This document shows, in pieces, positions 36,252 to 45,456 of a stretch of DNA of 64,000 nt. Position 1 is the first letter of the stretch. Each line of letters opens with the position of its first letter. Origin of the DNA: Streptomyces canus 299MFChir4.1. Lineage in GTDB: Bacteria > Actinomycetota > Actinomycetes > Streptomycetales > Streptomycetaceae. The stretch is from assembly GCF_000383615.1 (NCBI RefSeq), contig NZ_KB911584.1, forward strand, positions 1 through 64,000, read 5' to 3'. A program made the translations under genes and the position numbers. The notes under the pieces are model-generated. The model was not told the DNA's origin and did not search any database. It saw only the letters and a program-made list of their open reading frames with translations.

Positions 36252-37100
36252 TCACGCGGCCTCAGGTCGTTGCTCCTGCCCGGACAAGGCCGCCAACGCC
36301 GTGGACACCCCGTGCGCGGCCCGCAGATCGAGCCGCGCGCTGGTCCCCCGCGCACGATGGCGCATCTCGTCCACCGCGAGCGTCACCAACTGGGGCAGCA
36401 GATCGGTGCACCGCCGCACCACCCACCCCATGCCCGCCGTAGCCAGCCACCACAGACTCGCCGCCCTCGCGGGCACGGGAAACTCGGGCTCGGCCGAGGG
36501 CGCGGCCCCGGTCGCGACCCCCCGCTCCGCCAGCACCGCGTGGAACCGCACGGCCAGCTGCCGGTGCCCCCGCTCACTGGGGTGCAGCCGGTCCGCACTC
36601 CACATCGCGGGCTCGGTGGTCCAAGCCCCCTCGGCCGCATGCAGATGCACCGCCCCGTACCGCTCGGACAGTGCGTGCACCACCGCGTTGACCGCCCGCT
36701 GCCGCCGGGCCAGCGGACGCGCCAGCGCGCCGGGCAGCCCCAGCATCGTGCCCGGGTCGGGCAGGCACGCCGTGAGCAGGAGAGCGCCCTGCTCGGTGAA
36801 GGCCGCGTACACCTCGTCGAGCCGCGCGGCCACGGCATGGATGTCGAACGTGCAGCGCAGGGTGTCGTTGACGCCGACGACGACCGAGACGACATCCGGC
36901 CGCGACCCCAGCCCCACCGGCAGCTGCCGCTCCAGCACGTCCCGCGTCTGCGCCCCGCTCACCGCGAGCTTGGTGAACTCCACGGACTCGGCGAGCCCGT
37001 CGGCGAGCAGCGCGGCCCAGCCGCGCCATCCCCCGCCGACGGGATCGCCCACGCCCTCGGACAGCGAGTCCCCGAGGGCGACGAAGCGCACGGTTCTCAT
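36252..37100 (-). CDS. SGNH/GDSL hydrolase
   Basis: A 282-aa SGNH hydrolase. Block I is ALGDSLSEGVGDP with the nucleophile Ser, block III is VVVGVNDTLRC, and block V is WSADRLHPSERGH with the Asp-His pair. There is no signal peptide, so it is probably cytosolic. The C-terminal 60 residues (ATAGMGWVVRRCTDLLPQLV) are an extra helical tail. ATG 37100 follows AGGGG. It is the third gene of a unit with two glycosyltransferases (13 bp gap), which suggests de-acylation of a glycolipid or sugar, but no substrate is shown. Confidence 0.9.
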   Translation of the reverse strand: MRTVRFVALGDSLSEGVGDPVGGGWRGWAALLADGLAESVEFTKLAVSGAQTRDVLERQLPVGLGSRPDVVSVVVGVNDTLRCTFDIHAVAARLDEVYAAFTEQGALLLTACLPDPGTMLGLPGALARPLARRQRAVNAVVHALSERYGAVHLHAAEGAWTTEPAMWSADRLHPSERGHRQLAVRFHAVLAERGVATGAAPSAEPEFPVPARAASLWWLATAGMGWVVRRCTDLLPQLVTLAVDEMRHRARGTSARLDLRAAHGVSTALAALSGQEQRPEAA

Positions 37101-37113
37101 GACACACCCCTGC

Positions 37114-38277
37114 TCATGCGACGCCCCCCGGCACGGGGCCCGGTACGAAGACCTCCGCGTCGTGCGCGGCGAGGAACGCCCTGACCGCCGTGTCCCAGCC
37201 GAAGCACTCCGCACGCGCGCGTGCGGCCTCGCGACGCTCGGCCTCGGAGCGTTCGAGGAGCATGTCGACGGCGTCCGCGAAGGCGTCCCCGCGGTCGGCG
37301 GCGACGGCCCCGGCCGGTCCGATGACCTCCGGCAGCGCGGAGGAGGCGCTCACCACCACCGGCGTGCCGCACGCCATGGCCTCCAGCGCGGCGAGCCCGA
37401 AGGTCTCGGCGGGCCCGGGCGCCAGGCACACGTCGGCGGAGGCCTGGAGCGCGCCGAGCAGCCCGCGGTCGGAGACGTGGCCGAGCAAGGTGACCGGCAA
37501 CCGCCGTTCCCGGGCCCGCTGTTCCAGGCGCGGCCGCAGCGGCCCGTCCCCCGCCACCACGAGCACCGCGCGCCGGCCTCGGCGGACCAAGGTCTCCAGG
37601 GCGTCCAGGGCCGTGCTCGGCCGCTTCTCCACAGACAGCCGGGTGCACGTCACGAGAAGCGTCTCGTCCTCACGCGCGTAGCGGGCCCGCAGTCCCGCGT
37701 CGCGCAGCGCCGGGCGCCGCTCGACCAGGTCGACGCCCAGCGGAGCCCGTACGACATTGCGCGCGCCGATCCGGACGAACTCCCGCTCGGCGAACTCGGT
37801 GGTGCACACCACGCGCGCGTACGTGTGCGCCGTACGGACGTTGAGGGCGTCGGCGGTACGCCGGGCCGCGCCCTCGGGCAGTCCCCAGGTGCGCAGGACG
37901 CCGTCGGCGGTCTCGTGGGAGACCATCACGGCGGGGACGCGGGCCCGCCGGGCCCATTTGCCGGTCCACCTGAGGGTCGTACGGTCGGAGACCTCCAGGC
38001 GGTCGGGGGCGAGTTCCTCCAGGAGCCGGGCCACGCGCCCCTTGTCGGCGAGGACGCGGTAACCGCCGGTGCCGGGCAGCAGCGGGCCGGGCAGGGTGAT
38101 GATCCGTCCCTGCCCGGTCACGCGGTCGCTCGCGCGCTCGCCGGGCACGATGAGCACGGGCTCGTGTCCGGCCGCCAGGTAGCCCTTGCCGAGCTCGCGC
38201 AGGGCGGTGCGCAGGCCGCCGGAGGCGGGCGCGACGAAGTTGGCGAGACGGACGATCCGCAGCGACGGTCCGTTCAT
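37114..38277 (-). CDS. GT4-family glycosyltransferase
   Basis: A 387-aa retaining glycosyltransferase, family 4, with two Rossmann domains. The N-terminal domain has FVAPASGGLRTALRELGKGY. The C-terminal donor-binding part has TRLSVEKRPSTALDAL and the motif GPAETFGLAALEAMACGTPV, with the EX7E glutamates. It is probably a mannosyl- or glucosyltransferase acting on a lipid or sugar at the cytosolic membrane face. The start overlaps the stop of the upstream mgtA-like gene (ATGA). The exact donor and acceptor are not readable from sequence. Confidence 0.88.
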   Translation of the reverse strand: MNGPSLRIVRLANFVAPASGGLRTALRELGKGYLAAGHEPVLIVPGERASDRVTGQGRIITLPGPLLPGTGGYRVLADKGRVARLLEELAPDRLEVSDRTTLRWTGKWARRARVPAVMVSHETADGVLRTWGLPEGAARRTADALNVRTAHTYARVVCTTEFAEREFVRIGARNVVRAPLGVDLVERRPALRDAGLRARYAREDETLLVTCTRLSVEKRPSTALDALETLVRRGRRAVLVVAGDGPLRPRLEQRARERRLPVTLLGHVSDRGLLGALQASADVCLAPGPAETFGLAALEAMACGTPVVVSASSALPEVIGPAGAVAADRGDAFADAVDMLLERSEAERREAARARAECFGWDTAVRAFLAAHDAEVFVPGPVPGGVA

Positions 38278-39407
38278 GCCGCCACCGCCGTCTTCCGGCC
38301 GGTGAGCACGGCGGCGTAGTGGCCGATCAGCAGGTCGCCGACGGCTGCCCAGGTACGCCCCTCGACCATGGCCCGCGCGGCGGCGCCGAACGAGGCCCGC
38401 GTCCCGGCGTCGGCGGCCAGGGACCACACCGCGTCCCGTACGGCGGCCGGGTCGCGTGGCGGGACGAGGTACCCGGTGCGCCCGTGGGCGACCAGGTCGA
38501 GCGGGCCACCGGCGGCGGGTGCGACGACGGGCACGCCGCTCGCCATGGCCTCCTGCACGGTCTGGCAGAAGGTCTCGAAGGGGCCGGTGTGCGCGAAGAC
38601 GTCGAAGGAGGCGAAGATCCGGGCCAGTTCGTCGCCCATACGACGGCCCAGGAAGACCGCGCCGGGCAGTGCCTGCTCCAGATGGGGCCGGCTGGGCCCG
38701 TCTCCGACGACCACGACCTTGACGCCGTCCAGGCGGCAGGCGTCGGCCAGCAGTTCGATGTGCTTCTCGGCGGCGAGCCGTCCGACGTAGCCGACGATCG
38801 TCTCGCCGTTCGGGGCGAGTCGGCGGCGCAGCGCCTCGTCGCGCAGGTCGGGGCGGAAGCGGACGGTGTCCACGCCTCGCGGCCACAGCTTGACCCGGGG
38901 CACGCCGTGCGCCTCCAGGTCGCGCAGGGAGGCGCTGGACGGGGCGAGGGTGAGGTCGGCGGCGGCGTGGACGGAACGGATACGGCGCCAGGCGGCGGCT
39001 TCTCCCGCGTGCACGTAGGTGCGGGCGTATCCGGCGAGGTCGGTCTGGTAGACGGCCACGGCGGGGATGCCGAGCCGGGAGGCGCCGGCCATGCCGCGGA
39101 CGCCGAGGACGAAGGGGCTGGCCAGGTGGACGATGTCGGCCCGGTGCTCGGCGATCGCCGCGGCCACGCGCCTGCTGGGGAGGGCGACGCGGACCTGGGG
39201 GTAGCCCGGGAGGGGGAGGGAGGGGACACGGACGACGGGGCACGGCGCGAGGGCGTCCACGCCGGGCCCGGGGCCGGACGCGGTGGCCGGCGCGACGACG
39301 AGCGGAAGGTGACCGCGATCTACGAGGTGCCGGGCGGTCTGGAGCGCGCAGTGGGCCACGCCGTTCACATCGGGGGGAAAGGATTCGGTCACTATGACGA
39401 CACGCAT
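38274..39407 (-). CDS. GT4 alpha-mannosyltransferase, MgtA-like
   Basis: A 377-aa GT4 enzyme. It opens with VTESFPPDVNGVAHCALQTARH, then has FVLGVRGMAGASRLGIPAV and the donor motif GPFETFCQTVQEAMASGVPV with the EX7E pair. This matches the actinobacterial GDP-mannose-dependent MgtA/PimB' group that adds mannose to glucuronosyl-diacylglycerol or phosphatidylinositol mannosides. First gene of a three-gene unit with a second glycosyltransferase and an SGNH hydrolase. The ppm gene at 49662 would supply polyprenyl-phosphomannose for later steps. Start ATG 39407. Confidence 0.85.
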   Translation of the reverse strand: MRVVIVTESFPPDVNGVAHCALQTARHLVDRGHLPLVVAPATASGPGPGVDALAPCPVVRVPSLPLPGYPQVRVALPSRRVAAAIAEHRADIVHLASPFVLGVRGMAGASRLGIPAVAVYQTDLAGYARTYVHAGEAAAWRRIRSVHAAADLTLAPSSASLRDLEAHGVPRVKLWPRGVDTVRFRPDLRDEALRRRLAPNGETIVGYVGRLAAEKHIELLADACRLDGVKVVVVGDGPSRPHLEQALPGAVFLGRRMGDELARIFASFDVFAHTGPFETFCQTVQEAMASGVPVVAPAAGGPLDLVAHGRTGYLVPPRDPAAVRDAVWSLAADAGTRASFGAAARAMVEGRTWAAVGDLLIGHYAAVLTGRKTAVAA

Positions 39408-39595
39408 AAGGGTGTTCTCGCCGCGTTGGACGTGGCCGCGTCAACGTGGATCTTTGCGAACGATGAACGTCCCATGAGCGTTCCGCCGCGCACCCGAGCA
39501 GGTCAGGCGGCGTCCATGCGCGCCTGACCCGTGGGTCGTCCGGTGTTCACCCGGCGGGTGTGACGGGGCTCGGAGGTTCACACCCGAGGGTGGTT

Positions 39596-41014
39596 TCACA
39601 TGGCCGCGGTGTCCGGTCCGATACGGCTGCGGACGGCCGTCTGGACCTCGGCCTCCTCGGCCGGGTCGGCGGCCAGTCGGCGCAGTCGCTCCACGACCCG
39701 GGCGTCGCCGGTCTCGGCGTGCCGGGCGGCGATCTCGCGGGTGGTCTCCTCGCAGTCCCACAGGCATTCGACGGCGAAGCCGGTGGCGAACGAGGGGTCG
39801 GTGGCGGCGAGCGCGCGGGCGGCGCGGCCTCGGAGGTGGGAGGAGGCCGTCTCCCGGTAGATGTGACGCAGTACGGGCGCGGCGCAGGCGATGCCGAGCC
39901 GTCCGGTGCCGTCGACGAGGGTCCACAGGGTGGGCGCGTCGGGGCCCTCGCCCCGTACGGCCTCCCGGAGGGCCGCGAGCACGAGGTCCCGGTCCTTGGT
40001 TCCGCCCAGGCAGGCGAGCATGCGGCCGGCGGCGGCGCCCAGCGGATCGGGCCGGCGGGCCCAGCCACGCGCGCGGTCGACGGCGGCGATACTGCGCATG
40101 CGTTCGAATGAGTCGAGGGCGGCCTCGACGACGAGCGGTGAGCCGGTGGCGGCGGCCAGCTCGATCAGCTCGAAGGCCTCGGGATCATTGCTGTCGGCGA
40201 GATAGCGCAGCGCGGTGGACCGCGCCCCCTCGGTGCCGTCCTTGGCGGCCGCGAGGATCTCCGGCCGGTCCTCCGGCCCCGCGACGGCGGTCAGACACCG
40301 GGCGGCGGGCACGTGGAGGGCGGCACCCCGCTCGATGCCCTGCTGGGCCCACTCGAAGACGGCCTGCACACTCCATCCCGGGCGCGGCCCGGCGGGTCGC
40401 ATCTGGCGTTGCCAACGGTCGAAACAGCCGGCCTCGTGAGCGGCACGCACGCGGGTGGAGACGGATTCGCGGGGATCTTCGGCCCACAGCCGCCACGGCC
40501 GCGGTTCGAAGGCGTCGCGGACGGCGGCGGCCAGTTCGGCCTCGCCCTCGGGATCGGTCGCGAAGCGTGCGAGCACGGGTGCGGCGAGGGCACGCAGCCC
40601 GGCGTCGTCGTCGCGCAGCGCCAGTTCGTCCAGCGCCCAGGCCCAGTTGGAGCCCGTGGCGGCGTACCTGCGCAGCAGTTCGAGCGCGTCGCGCCTGCCG
40701 TAGGAGGCTAGGTGGCCGAGGACGGCGAGGGCGAGGCCCGTGCGTGACTCCTCGGTGTCGAAGACGTCGTCCACCTCGAAGAGGTGTGCCTCGATCTCGT
40801 CCAGCTCGCCACCCAGGTCGAGGAAGAGACGGGCGTAGTACAGGGAGCGGTTCTCCACCTGCCAGTCGTGGCGGGGATCGCGCAGCACGCAGTGGTTGAG
40901 GGCCGCGAGCGCCTCGGCGCGCGGGGCGGTGAGCGCGTGCAGTGTGCCGTCGCCGCGGCCCCGCTGGAGCAGGCCGAGCAGCGTACCGCTGGGCGCTATG
41001 ACCGGATCGAACAT
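39596..41014 (-). CDS. HEAT-repeat protein of unknown function
   Basis: A 472-aa all-helical protein with repeating HEAT-like units across its length (for example ARSTALRYLADSNDPEAFEL, HLRGRAARALAATDPSFATG). HEAT proteins are scaffolds; no catalytic motif is seen. The start MFDPVIAPSG at 41014 is taken, with GAGG nine bases upstream; an ATG 15 bases further up is also possible. The upstream gene is 312 bp away and the next one downstream is the mgtA-like gene, so it is probably transcribed alone. Confidence 0.75.
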   Translation of the reverse strand: MFDPVIAPSGTLLGLLQRGRGDGTLHALTAPRAEALAALNHCVLRDPRHDWQVENRSLYYARLFLDLGGELDEIEAHLFEVDDVFDTEESRTGLALAVLGHLASYGRRDALELLRRYAATGSNWAWALDELALRDDDAGLRALAAPVLARFATDPEGEAELAAAVRDAFEPRPWRLWAEDPRESVSTRVRAAHEAGCFDRWQRQMRPAGPRPGWSVQAVFEWAQQGIERGAALHVPAARCLTAVAGPEDRPEILAAAKDGTEGARSTALRYLADSNDPEAFELIELAAATGSPLVVEAALDSFERMRSIAAVDRARGWARRPDPLGAAAGRMLACLGGTKDRDLVLAALREAVRGEGPDAPTLWTLVDGTGRLGIACAAPVLRHIYRETASSHLRGRAARALAATDPSFATGFAVECLWDCEETTREIAARHAETGDARVVERLRRLAADPAEEAEVQTAVRSRIGPDTAAM

Positions 41015-41326
41015 GGGAAACAGCCTCACATCAAGCGTCGACGCAACCGGGGACGTGCATTACCTGGCCGCGTGACAACACGTCGGGGCGCCCGCCGTTT
41101 CCTGCTTGCTGTAAGCCATCTTCCTCTGCCTCTCGTCGGTGGCCCATGCGGACCGTGTCACGGTCCGCGCGGTGCGGCATCACCTGCCCGGCCATCACGT
41201 CCGTGAACCACGACGTCATGATGACCCGGCACTCACATCTGCCGCGACCGAAATTTCGGCGGCCTTGTACCGCCTCCCCCGTTGTCTGTGTTCTCGCTGG
41301 TCAGTTCACTGGTCAGCAGGTGCGGA
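41015..41326. other. Gap without a gene; contains a 21-bp inverted repeat
   Basis: This stretch has no coding bias. GCGGACCGT-GTC-ACGGTCCGC (41148-41168) is a perfect inverted repeat. It could be an operator for either the HEAT gene (promoter side) or a terminator of the ankyrin gene, which ends at 41327. No U-run follows in either direction, which favours an operator. Confidence 0.35.
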
Positions 41327-41719
41327 TCAGTGTGCGGCGAACAGTTCGAGCAGTTCCGTCCTGCCGAACATCCGGGCCGTGTCGAGGGCCGAGGGGGTGC
41401 CCTCGGCCGGATCGGCGCCGGCTGCCAGCAGGGCCTCGATGACGTCCGTGGAGCCCTTGAAGACAGCGCCGGCGAGGGGCGTCTGCCCCCGGTCGTTGAC
41501 CCCGCCTGCCGCCGCCCCGCGGGCGACGAGCTCGCGCACGGCGTCCGCGTGGCCGTGGTAGGCGGCGAGCATCACGAGCGAGTCCCCGCGGTCGTTGGTC
41601 AGGCCTGCCGGGACACCCGCGTCGACGTACGCGACCAGTGCCTCGGTCTGCCCCTGCCGGGCCAGATCGAAGATCTTGGTCGCCAGCTCCACGACCTCGG
41701 GGTCGGGGGCTTCAGTCAT
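41327..41719 (-). CDS. Small ankyrin-repeat protein
   Basis: A 130-aa protein with three ankyrin repeats (GDSLVMLAAYHGHADAVREL, GQTPLAGAVFKGSTDVIEAL, and a partial third near GTPSALDTARMFGRTELLEL). There is no signal peptide. Ankyrin repeats usually mediate protein contacts; the partner is unknown. It diverges from the smeA operon. Confidence 0.85.
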   Translation of the reverse strand: MTEAPDPEVVELATKIFDLARQGQTEALVAYVDAGVPAGLTNDRGDSLVMLAAYHGHADAVRELVARGAAAGGVNDRGQTPLAGAVFKGSTDVIEALLAAGADPAEGTPSALDTARMFGRTELLELFAAH

Positions 41720-41934
41720 CGGCCGGACCGCCTCTCATACAACCGTTCAGGTGAATCGCAAGGGTACTGGCTCGCACCGCAGATGACCCGGGGTCCCGTG
41801 GTGGGCATCACCACGGCTCCACCAACCAGGTGAAATCGCGAGAAATTCAACCATTTGCACCTTTTATCGTATGGATACATGCTGTGATGCTGGAAGTACT
41901 CATGGTGACTGTCCCCACGAACCAGGAGCACCAA

Positions 41935-42129
41935 ATGATCCTCTCCATCTCGGGTGTCGTACTGCTCGGCATCGTCGTCTTCATCTTCTTCCGCAAGGAC
42001 GGGCTCAAGGCCTCGCACGCGCTGATCTCGTCGCTGTTCGGCTTCTACCTGGCCAGCACGGCCATCGCTCCGAGCATCAAGGCCGGCGGCGAGAGCCTGG
42101 CGAGCCTCCTCGGCGGCATCAAGTTCTGA
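41935..42129 (+). CDS. smeA: Small membrane protein SmeA
   Basis: A 64-aa membrane protein. One N-terminal helix (ILSISGVVLLGIVVFIFF) is followed by a short basic loop and a second hydrophobic segment (ALISSLFGFYLASTAIA). In S. coelicolor SmeA localises to sporulation septa and recruits the FtsK-like protein SffA. The ATG at 41935 with GGAG six bases upstream is preferred; ATG 41902 with GGAAG is possible and would add 11 residues. It lies 40 bp before sffA, the same order as in S. coelicolor. Confidence 0.88.
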   Translation: MILSISGVVLLGIVVFIFFRKDGLKASHALISSLFGFYLASTAIAPSIKAGGESLASLLGGIKF

Positions 42130-42169
42130 CGCCGCCCGTCCCGTCCGTACGCACCTCCAGGAGACAGCA

Positions 42170-43780
42170 GTGGCCCGCCGCCCCCTCCCCCGCATCCTGA
42201 GCACAGGCAGCGCGCAGATCGCCCGGAGCCGGGAGCTGGCCCGGACGGCGGCCGACAGCGCCACCGATGTCCTCCACCCGCTGATCACGCTCACCCGTGG
42301 TCTGCGCCGGCTGGCCTCGGCCGGGCGGCGCAGGTGGGCCGACACCCCCAAGGACCGGCGCGGACCGCTGCTGTTCCTGGTGGCCTCGGTGGTCCTGGTC
42401 GTGGCGCTCGTTCCGTACGGCCCGCTGCTCGCCGTCATCAGCCTGATGGCGGCGGCAGCCTGGCAGGGCCGGGACCGCAAGCCGCCGGAGCCGGACGGAC
42501 CCGACGAGTCGCAGACACAGCGCCTCCAGTCGCTGTACGAGGCGCTCGTCCCGTACTTCTCGGCGGCCGAGGACCCGGCCCCGCTGTACACGCACGGCGG
42601 CGAGTGGGGGGATGCCTTCCCCGCGTACGACTTCGACGCCACCGGCCGCATCACCCACCTGCTGATCCGCTACCCGGCGTACTTCACCGACGGCGAGGCC
42701 GAGTCCCGGGCCCGCATCGAGCAGCTGCTGCACGCCAAGTCGGGCCGCGGCCGCGAGTACCACTTCGCCTGGGACGAGGAGGGCAACGAGCTGACGGTCA
42801 CCGTCCTCGCCCCGCTGCCCACCGACATCGCCGCCCAGCGTTTCGTCACCGCCCCGGGCGAGACGGTGCTCGGCTTCACCGACCCCACCCAGGTCCAGCG
42901 CACCCTCCCGCTCGGTTACGGCGACGGGCAGCGTGACGTCCCGCCGGTCGTCTGGCGCACCGGCATCCGCTCCACCGAGCCGCACCTGCTGGTCATGGGC
43001 CAGCCGGGCAGCGGCACCTCGACCCTGCTGCGTTCGATCGCGCTCCAGGCCCTTCAGTACGGCGATGTCGTCATCGTCGAGGGTGGCAGCACCGGCGAGT
43101 ACGCGTGCCTGACCGGGCGGGACGGTGTCCTCGCGGTCGAGTGCGGGCTCTCCGGGGCGGTGGCGAGCCTGGAGTGGGCGGCGACCGAGACGGAGCGCCG
43201 CCTGATCGCGACCAACCGCGCCCGGCAGGCCGGCCATCCGCCGCCCGAGGACACCAAGCGTCCGCTGTGGATCCTCCTGGACCGGCCGAGTGCCTTCACC
43301 CACCTGGCCGCCGCGGACGGCCGCAAGGATCCGCAGTCCCTGCTCCAGGTCCCCCTGCGGCACGGGCGTGCGGCGAATGTCACGGTGGTGGTGGCCGATC
43401 AGTTCGACAGCGCGGAGGCGTTGAGCGAGCCGGTACGCCAGCACACACGCGCGCGTGTCGTGCTCGGGCCCGCGACACCGGACCAGTTGGAGGCCTTCCT
43501 GGGAGCACCCCCGCACACGACCCCGGTGGCCGAGGTGCCGCCGGGCCGCGGCTACGCCCGCCTCGGGACGGGCCCCGTGCATCGACTCCAGGTGCCGGCG
43601 ACCCCGGACCCGTACGACGACGCTACGAGCGAGGCGGACCGGCAGGCGGTGCTGGCGTTGCTGCCGGAGCGGACGACTCCGGCCGACGCGGAGAGCGTCC
43701 CCTCGGCCGACGCGAAGACCGTCCATCCGGCCGACGCGGAGAGCGTCCCCTCGGAAGCGATGGCCGCGGAAGCGCCGTAG
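42170..43780 (+). CDS. sffA: SpoIIIE/FtsK-like sporulation protein SffA
   Basis: A 536-aa protein with two membrane helices (about 66-98) and a C-terminal P-loop domain. The Walker A reads MGQPGSGTSTLL, with Thr283 where the invariant Lys should be; Walker B is LWILLDRPSA. SffA is targeted to sporulation septa by SmeA and affects chromosome segregation into spores. The altered Walker A suggests weak or no ATP hydrolysis. The C-terminus carries three 8-aa repeats (PADAESVP, SADAKTVH, PADAESVP). GTG start at 42170 with AGGAG five bases upstream. Confidence 0.9.
   Translation: MARRPLPRILSTGSAQIARSRELARTAADSATDVLHPLITLTRGLRRLASAGRRRWADTPKDRRGPLLFLVASVVLVVALVPYGPLLAVISLMAAAAWQGRDRKPPEPDGPDESQTQRLQSLYEALVPYFSAAEDPAPLYTHGGEWGDAFPAYDFDATGRITHLLIRYPAYFTDGEAESRARIEQLLHAKSGRGREYHFAWDEEGNELTVTVLAPLPTDIAAQRFVTAPGETVLGFTDPTQVQRTLPLGYGDGQRDVPPVVWRTGIRSTEPHLLVMGQPGSGTSTLLRSIALQALQYGDVVIVEGGSTGEYACLTGRDGVLAVECGLSGAVASLEWAATETERRLIATNRARQAGHPPPEDTKRPLWILLDRPSAFTHLAAADGRKDPQSLLQVPLRHGRAANVTVVVADQFDSAEALSEPVRQHTRARVVLGPATPDQLEAFLGAPPHTTPVAEVPPGRGYARLGTGPVHRLQVPATPDPYDDATSEADRQAVLALLPERTTPADAESVPSADAKTVHPADAESVPSEAMAAEAP
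43679..43754 (+). repeat. 24-bp tandem repeat in the sffA C-terminus
   Basis: A 28-nt segment beginning CCGGCCGACGCGGAGAGCG at 43679-43706 recurs exactly at 43727-43754, with a diverged copy between them, period 24 bp. It is in frame and codes for the 8-aa units PADAESVP/SADAKTVH/PADAESVP. Confidence 0.9.
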
Positions 43781-43856
43781 GGATGGTGGCCGTCGGTGCC
43801 GCTGTGGACCGGTGGGGGCCGGTCACGCAGCCGCCGCGCAGGCCCGGTCAGCGATC

Positions 43857-45356
43857 TCACGCCACGAACGTACGCGGCGCCTCCCCACCACCGGACCCCC
43901 CGCTCTCCACCACCCTCGCCGCGGCAGCCAGCCGTGTCGCCGCCTCCTCGGCCAGCGCGCCGCCCACCGTGAACGGCAGCCGCACATACCCCTCGAAAGC
44001 GCCGTCCACCCCGAAACGCGGCCCCGACGGGACGCGCACCCCCACGCGCTCACCGACCTCCGCCAGACGCGACCCGGACAGTCCGCCGGCCCGCACCCAG
44101 AGCGTCAGGCCGCCCTGCGGCACCTCGAACTCCCAGGTGGGCAGCTCCTTGCGCATCGCCGCCACAAGGGCGTCCCGGTTCTCCCGGGCCTGGGCCCGCC
44201 GCAGTTCCACGGCCTGCTCCCACCCGCCCGTGCTGAACAGCCAGTTCACGGCCAACTGCTCCAGCACAGGCGTTCCCAGGTCGGCGTAGGCGCGCGCGGC
44301 GACCAGGCTGCGGATCACGTCCGGTGCCCCCCGGACCCACCCGATCCGCATCCCCGCCCAGAACGCCTTGCTGGCGGAGCCGACGGTGACCACGGTGGAT
44401 CCGGCCGGGTCGAAGGCGCACACCGGCCGCGGCATCGAGACGTCCTCGTCCAACCACAGCTCGGTCATCGTCTCGTCCGCCACCAGCACGGTCCCCGCGG
44501 ACCGCGCCGCCTCCACCAACTGCCGCCGCTGGTCCTCACCGGCCAGCGCACCCGTCGGGTTGTGGAAATCGGCGACGACATAGGCGATCCGCGGCGCCGC
44601 GTCCCGCAGCACCTGACGCCAGCGGTCGATGTCCCAGCCGGTCAGCCCCTCCGCCATCGCGACGGGCACGAGCCGCGCGCCCGCCTCCCGCATCAGCTGG
44701 AGGATGTTCGCGTAGGACGGGGACTCGACGGCGATGCGCTCGCCCCGGCCCCCGAACAGATGACAGATCGCGTCGATCGCGCCCATCGCCCCGGTCGTGA
44801 CCATGATCTGCTCGGGCATCGTCGGGATCCCGCGCGCGGTGTACCGCTCGGCGATCATCGCGCGCAGGGCCGGAAGCCCGGCCGGGTAGTCCCCATGTGT
44901 GTGGGCGTACGGCGGCAGCTCCTCCAGGGCGCCCTGCACCGCACGCGTCAGCCACGGCTCCGGCGCGGGCAGTGCCGCGCAGCCCAGGTCGATCATCGAA
45001 CCGAGGGCCTCGGGCGGGAGCGGTTCCAGTCCGCGCGCGGGGAGCGGGTTCCCGGCCGGTACGGCCGTCCAGCTGCCCGCGCCGCGCCGGGACTCCAGGA
45101 AACCCTCGGCCCGCAGCGCCTCGTAGGCCGCCGCCACGGTCGTACGACTGACGGACAGGGACAAGGCCAGCTCCCGTTCCGCGGGCAGCCGGGCGGCCAC
45201 CGGAACTCGCCCTTCCAGGACCAGCAGGCGGATGCCGTCGGCGAGGGCGCGGTAGGCGGGCGGCCGGCGCGTGCCGGGGCCCGCCGGACGGTCCTGCTGG
45301 GAGTTGAGCAACCGGGCGAGCTGCGCCGCCCCCATCGCGGAAGTCCACTGCGCCAC
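43857..45356 (-). CDS. MocR-family regulator paired with YczE (YczR-type)
   Basis: A 499-aa MocR protein. The N-terminal GntR winged helix is at about 32-95 (YRALADGIRLLVLEGRVPVA, LSLSVSRTTVAAAYEAL). It is fused to an aminotransferase-like domain with the PLP lysine K330 in VGSASKAFWAGMRIGW and DFHNPTGALA. It diverges from a YczE membrane protein 101 bp away, the known YczR-yczE arrangement. Ligand and targets are inferred to be PLP-related and yczE. The start may be GTG 45356 or a nearby ATG (45335). Confidence 0.88.
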   Translation of the reverse strand: MAQWTSAMGAAQLARLLNSQQDRPAGPGTRRPPAYRALADGIRLLVLEGRVPVAARLPAERELALSLSVSRTTVAAAYEALRAEGFLESRRGAGSWTAVPAGNPLPARGLEPLPPEALGSMIDLGCAALPAPEPWLTRAVQGALEELPPYAHTHGDYPAGLPALRAMIAERYTARGIPTMPEQIMVTTGAMGAIDAICHLFGGRGERIAVESPSYANILQLMREAGARLVPVAMAEGLTGWDIDRWRQVLRDAAPRIAYVVADFHNPTGALAGEDQRRQLVEAARSAGTVLVADETMTELWLDEDVSMPRPVCAFDPAGSTVVTVGSASKAFWAGMRIGWVRGAPDVIRSLVAARAYADLGTPVLEQLAVNWLFSTGGWEQAVELRRAQARENRDALVAAMRKELPTWEFEVPQGGLTLWVRAGGLSGSRLAEVGERVGVRVPSGPRFGVDGAFEGYVRLPFTVGGALAEEAATRLAAAARVVESGGSGGGEAPRTFVA

Positions 45357-45456
45357 TGAAATCAGTCCACCTTCACCGAATTGGCCATGGATAGCATGTC
45401 ACCCCAAGCCACAGGGTGTCATGCATCAGGCCACTACCGCCACGGGGGGACCCACC

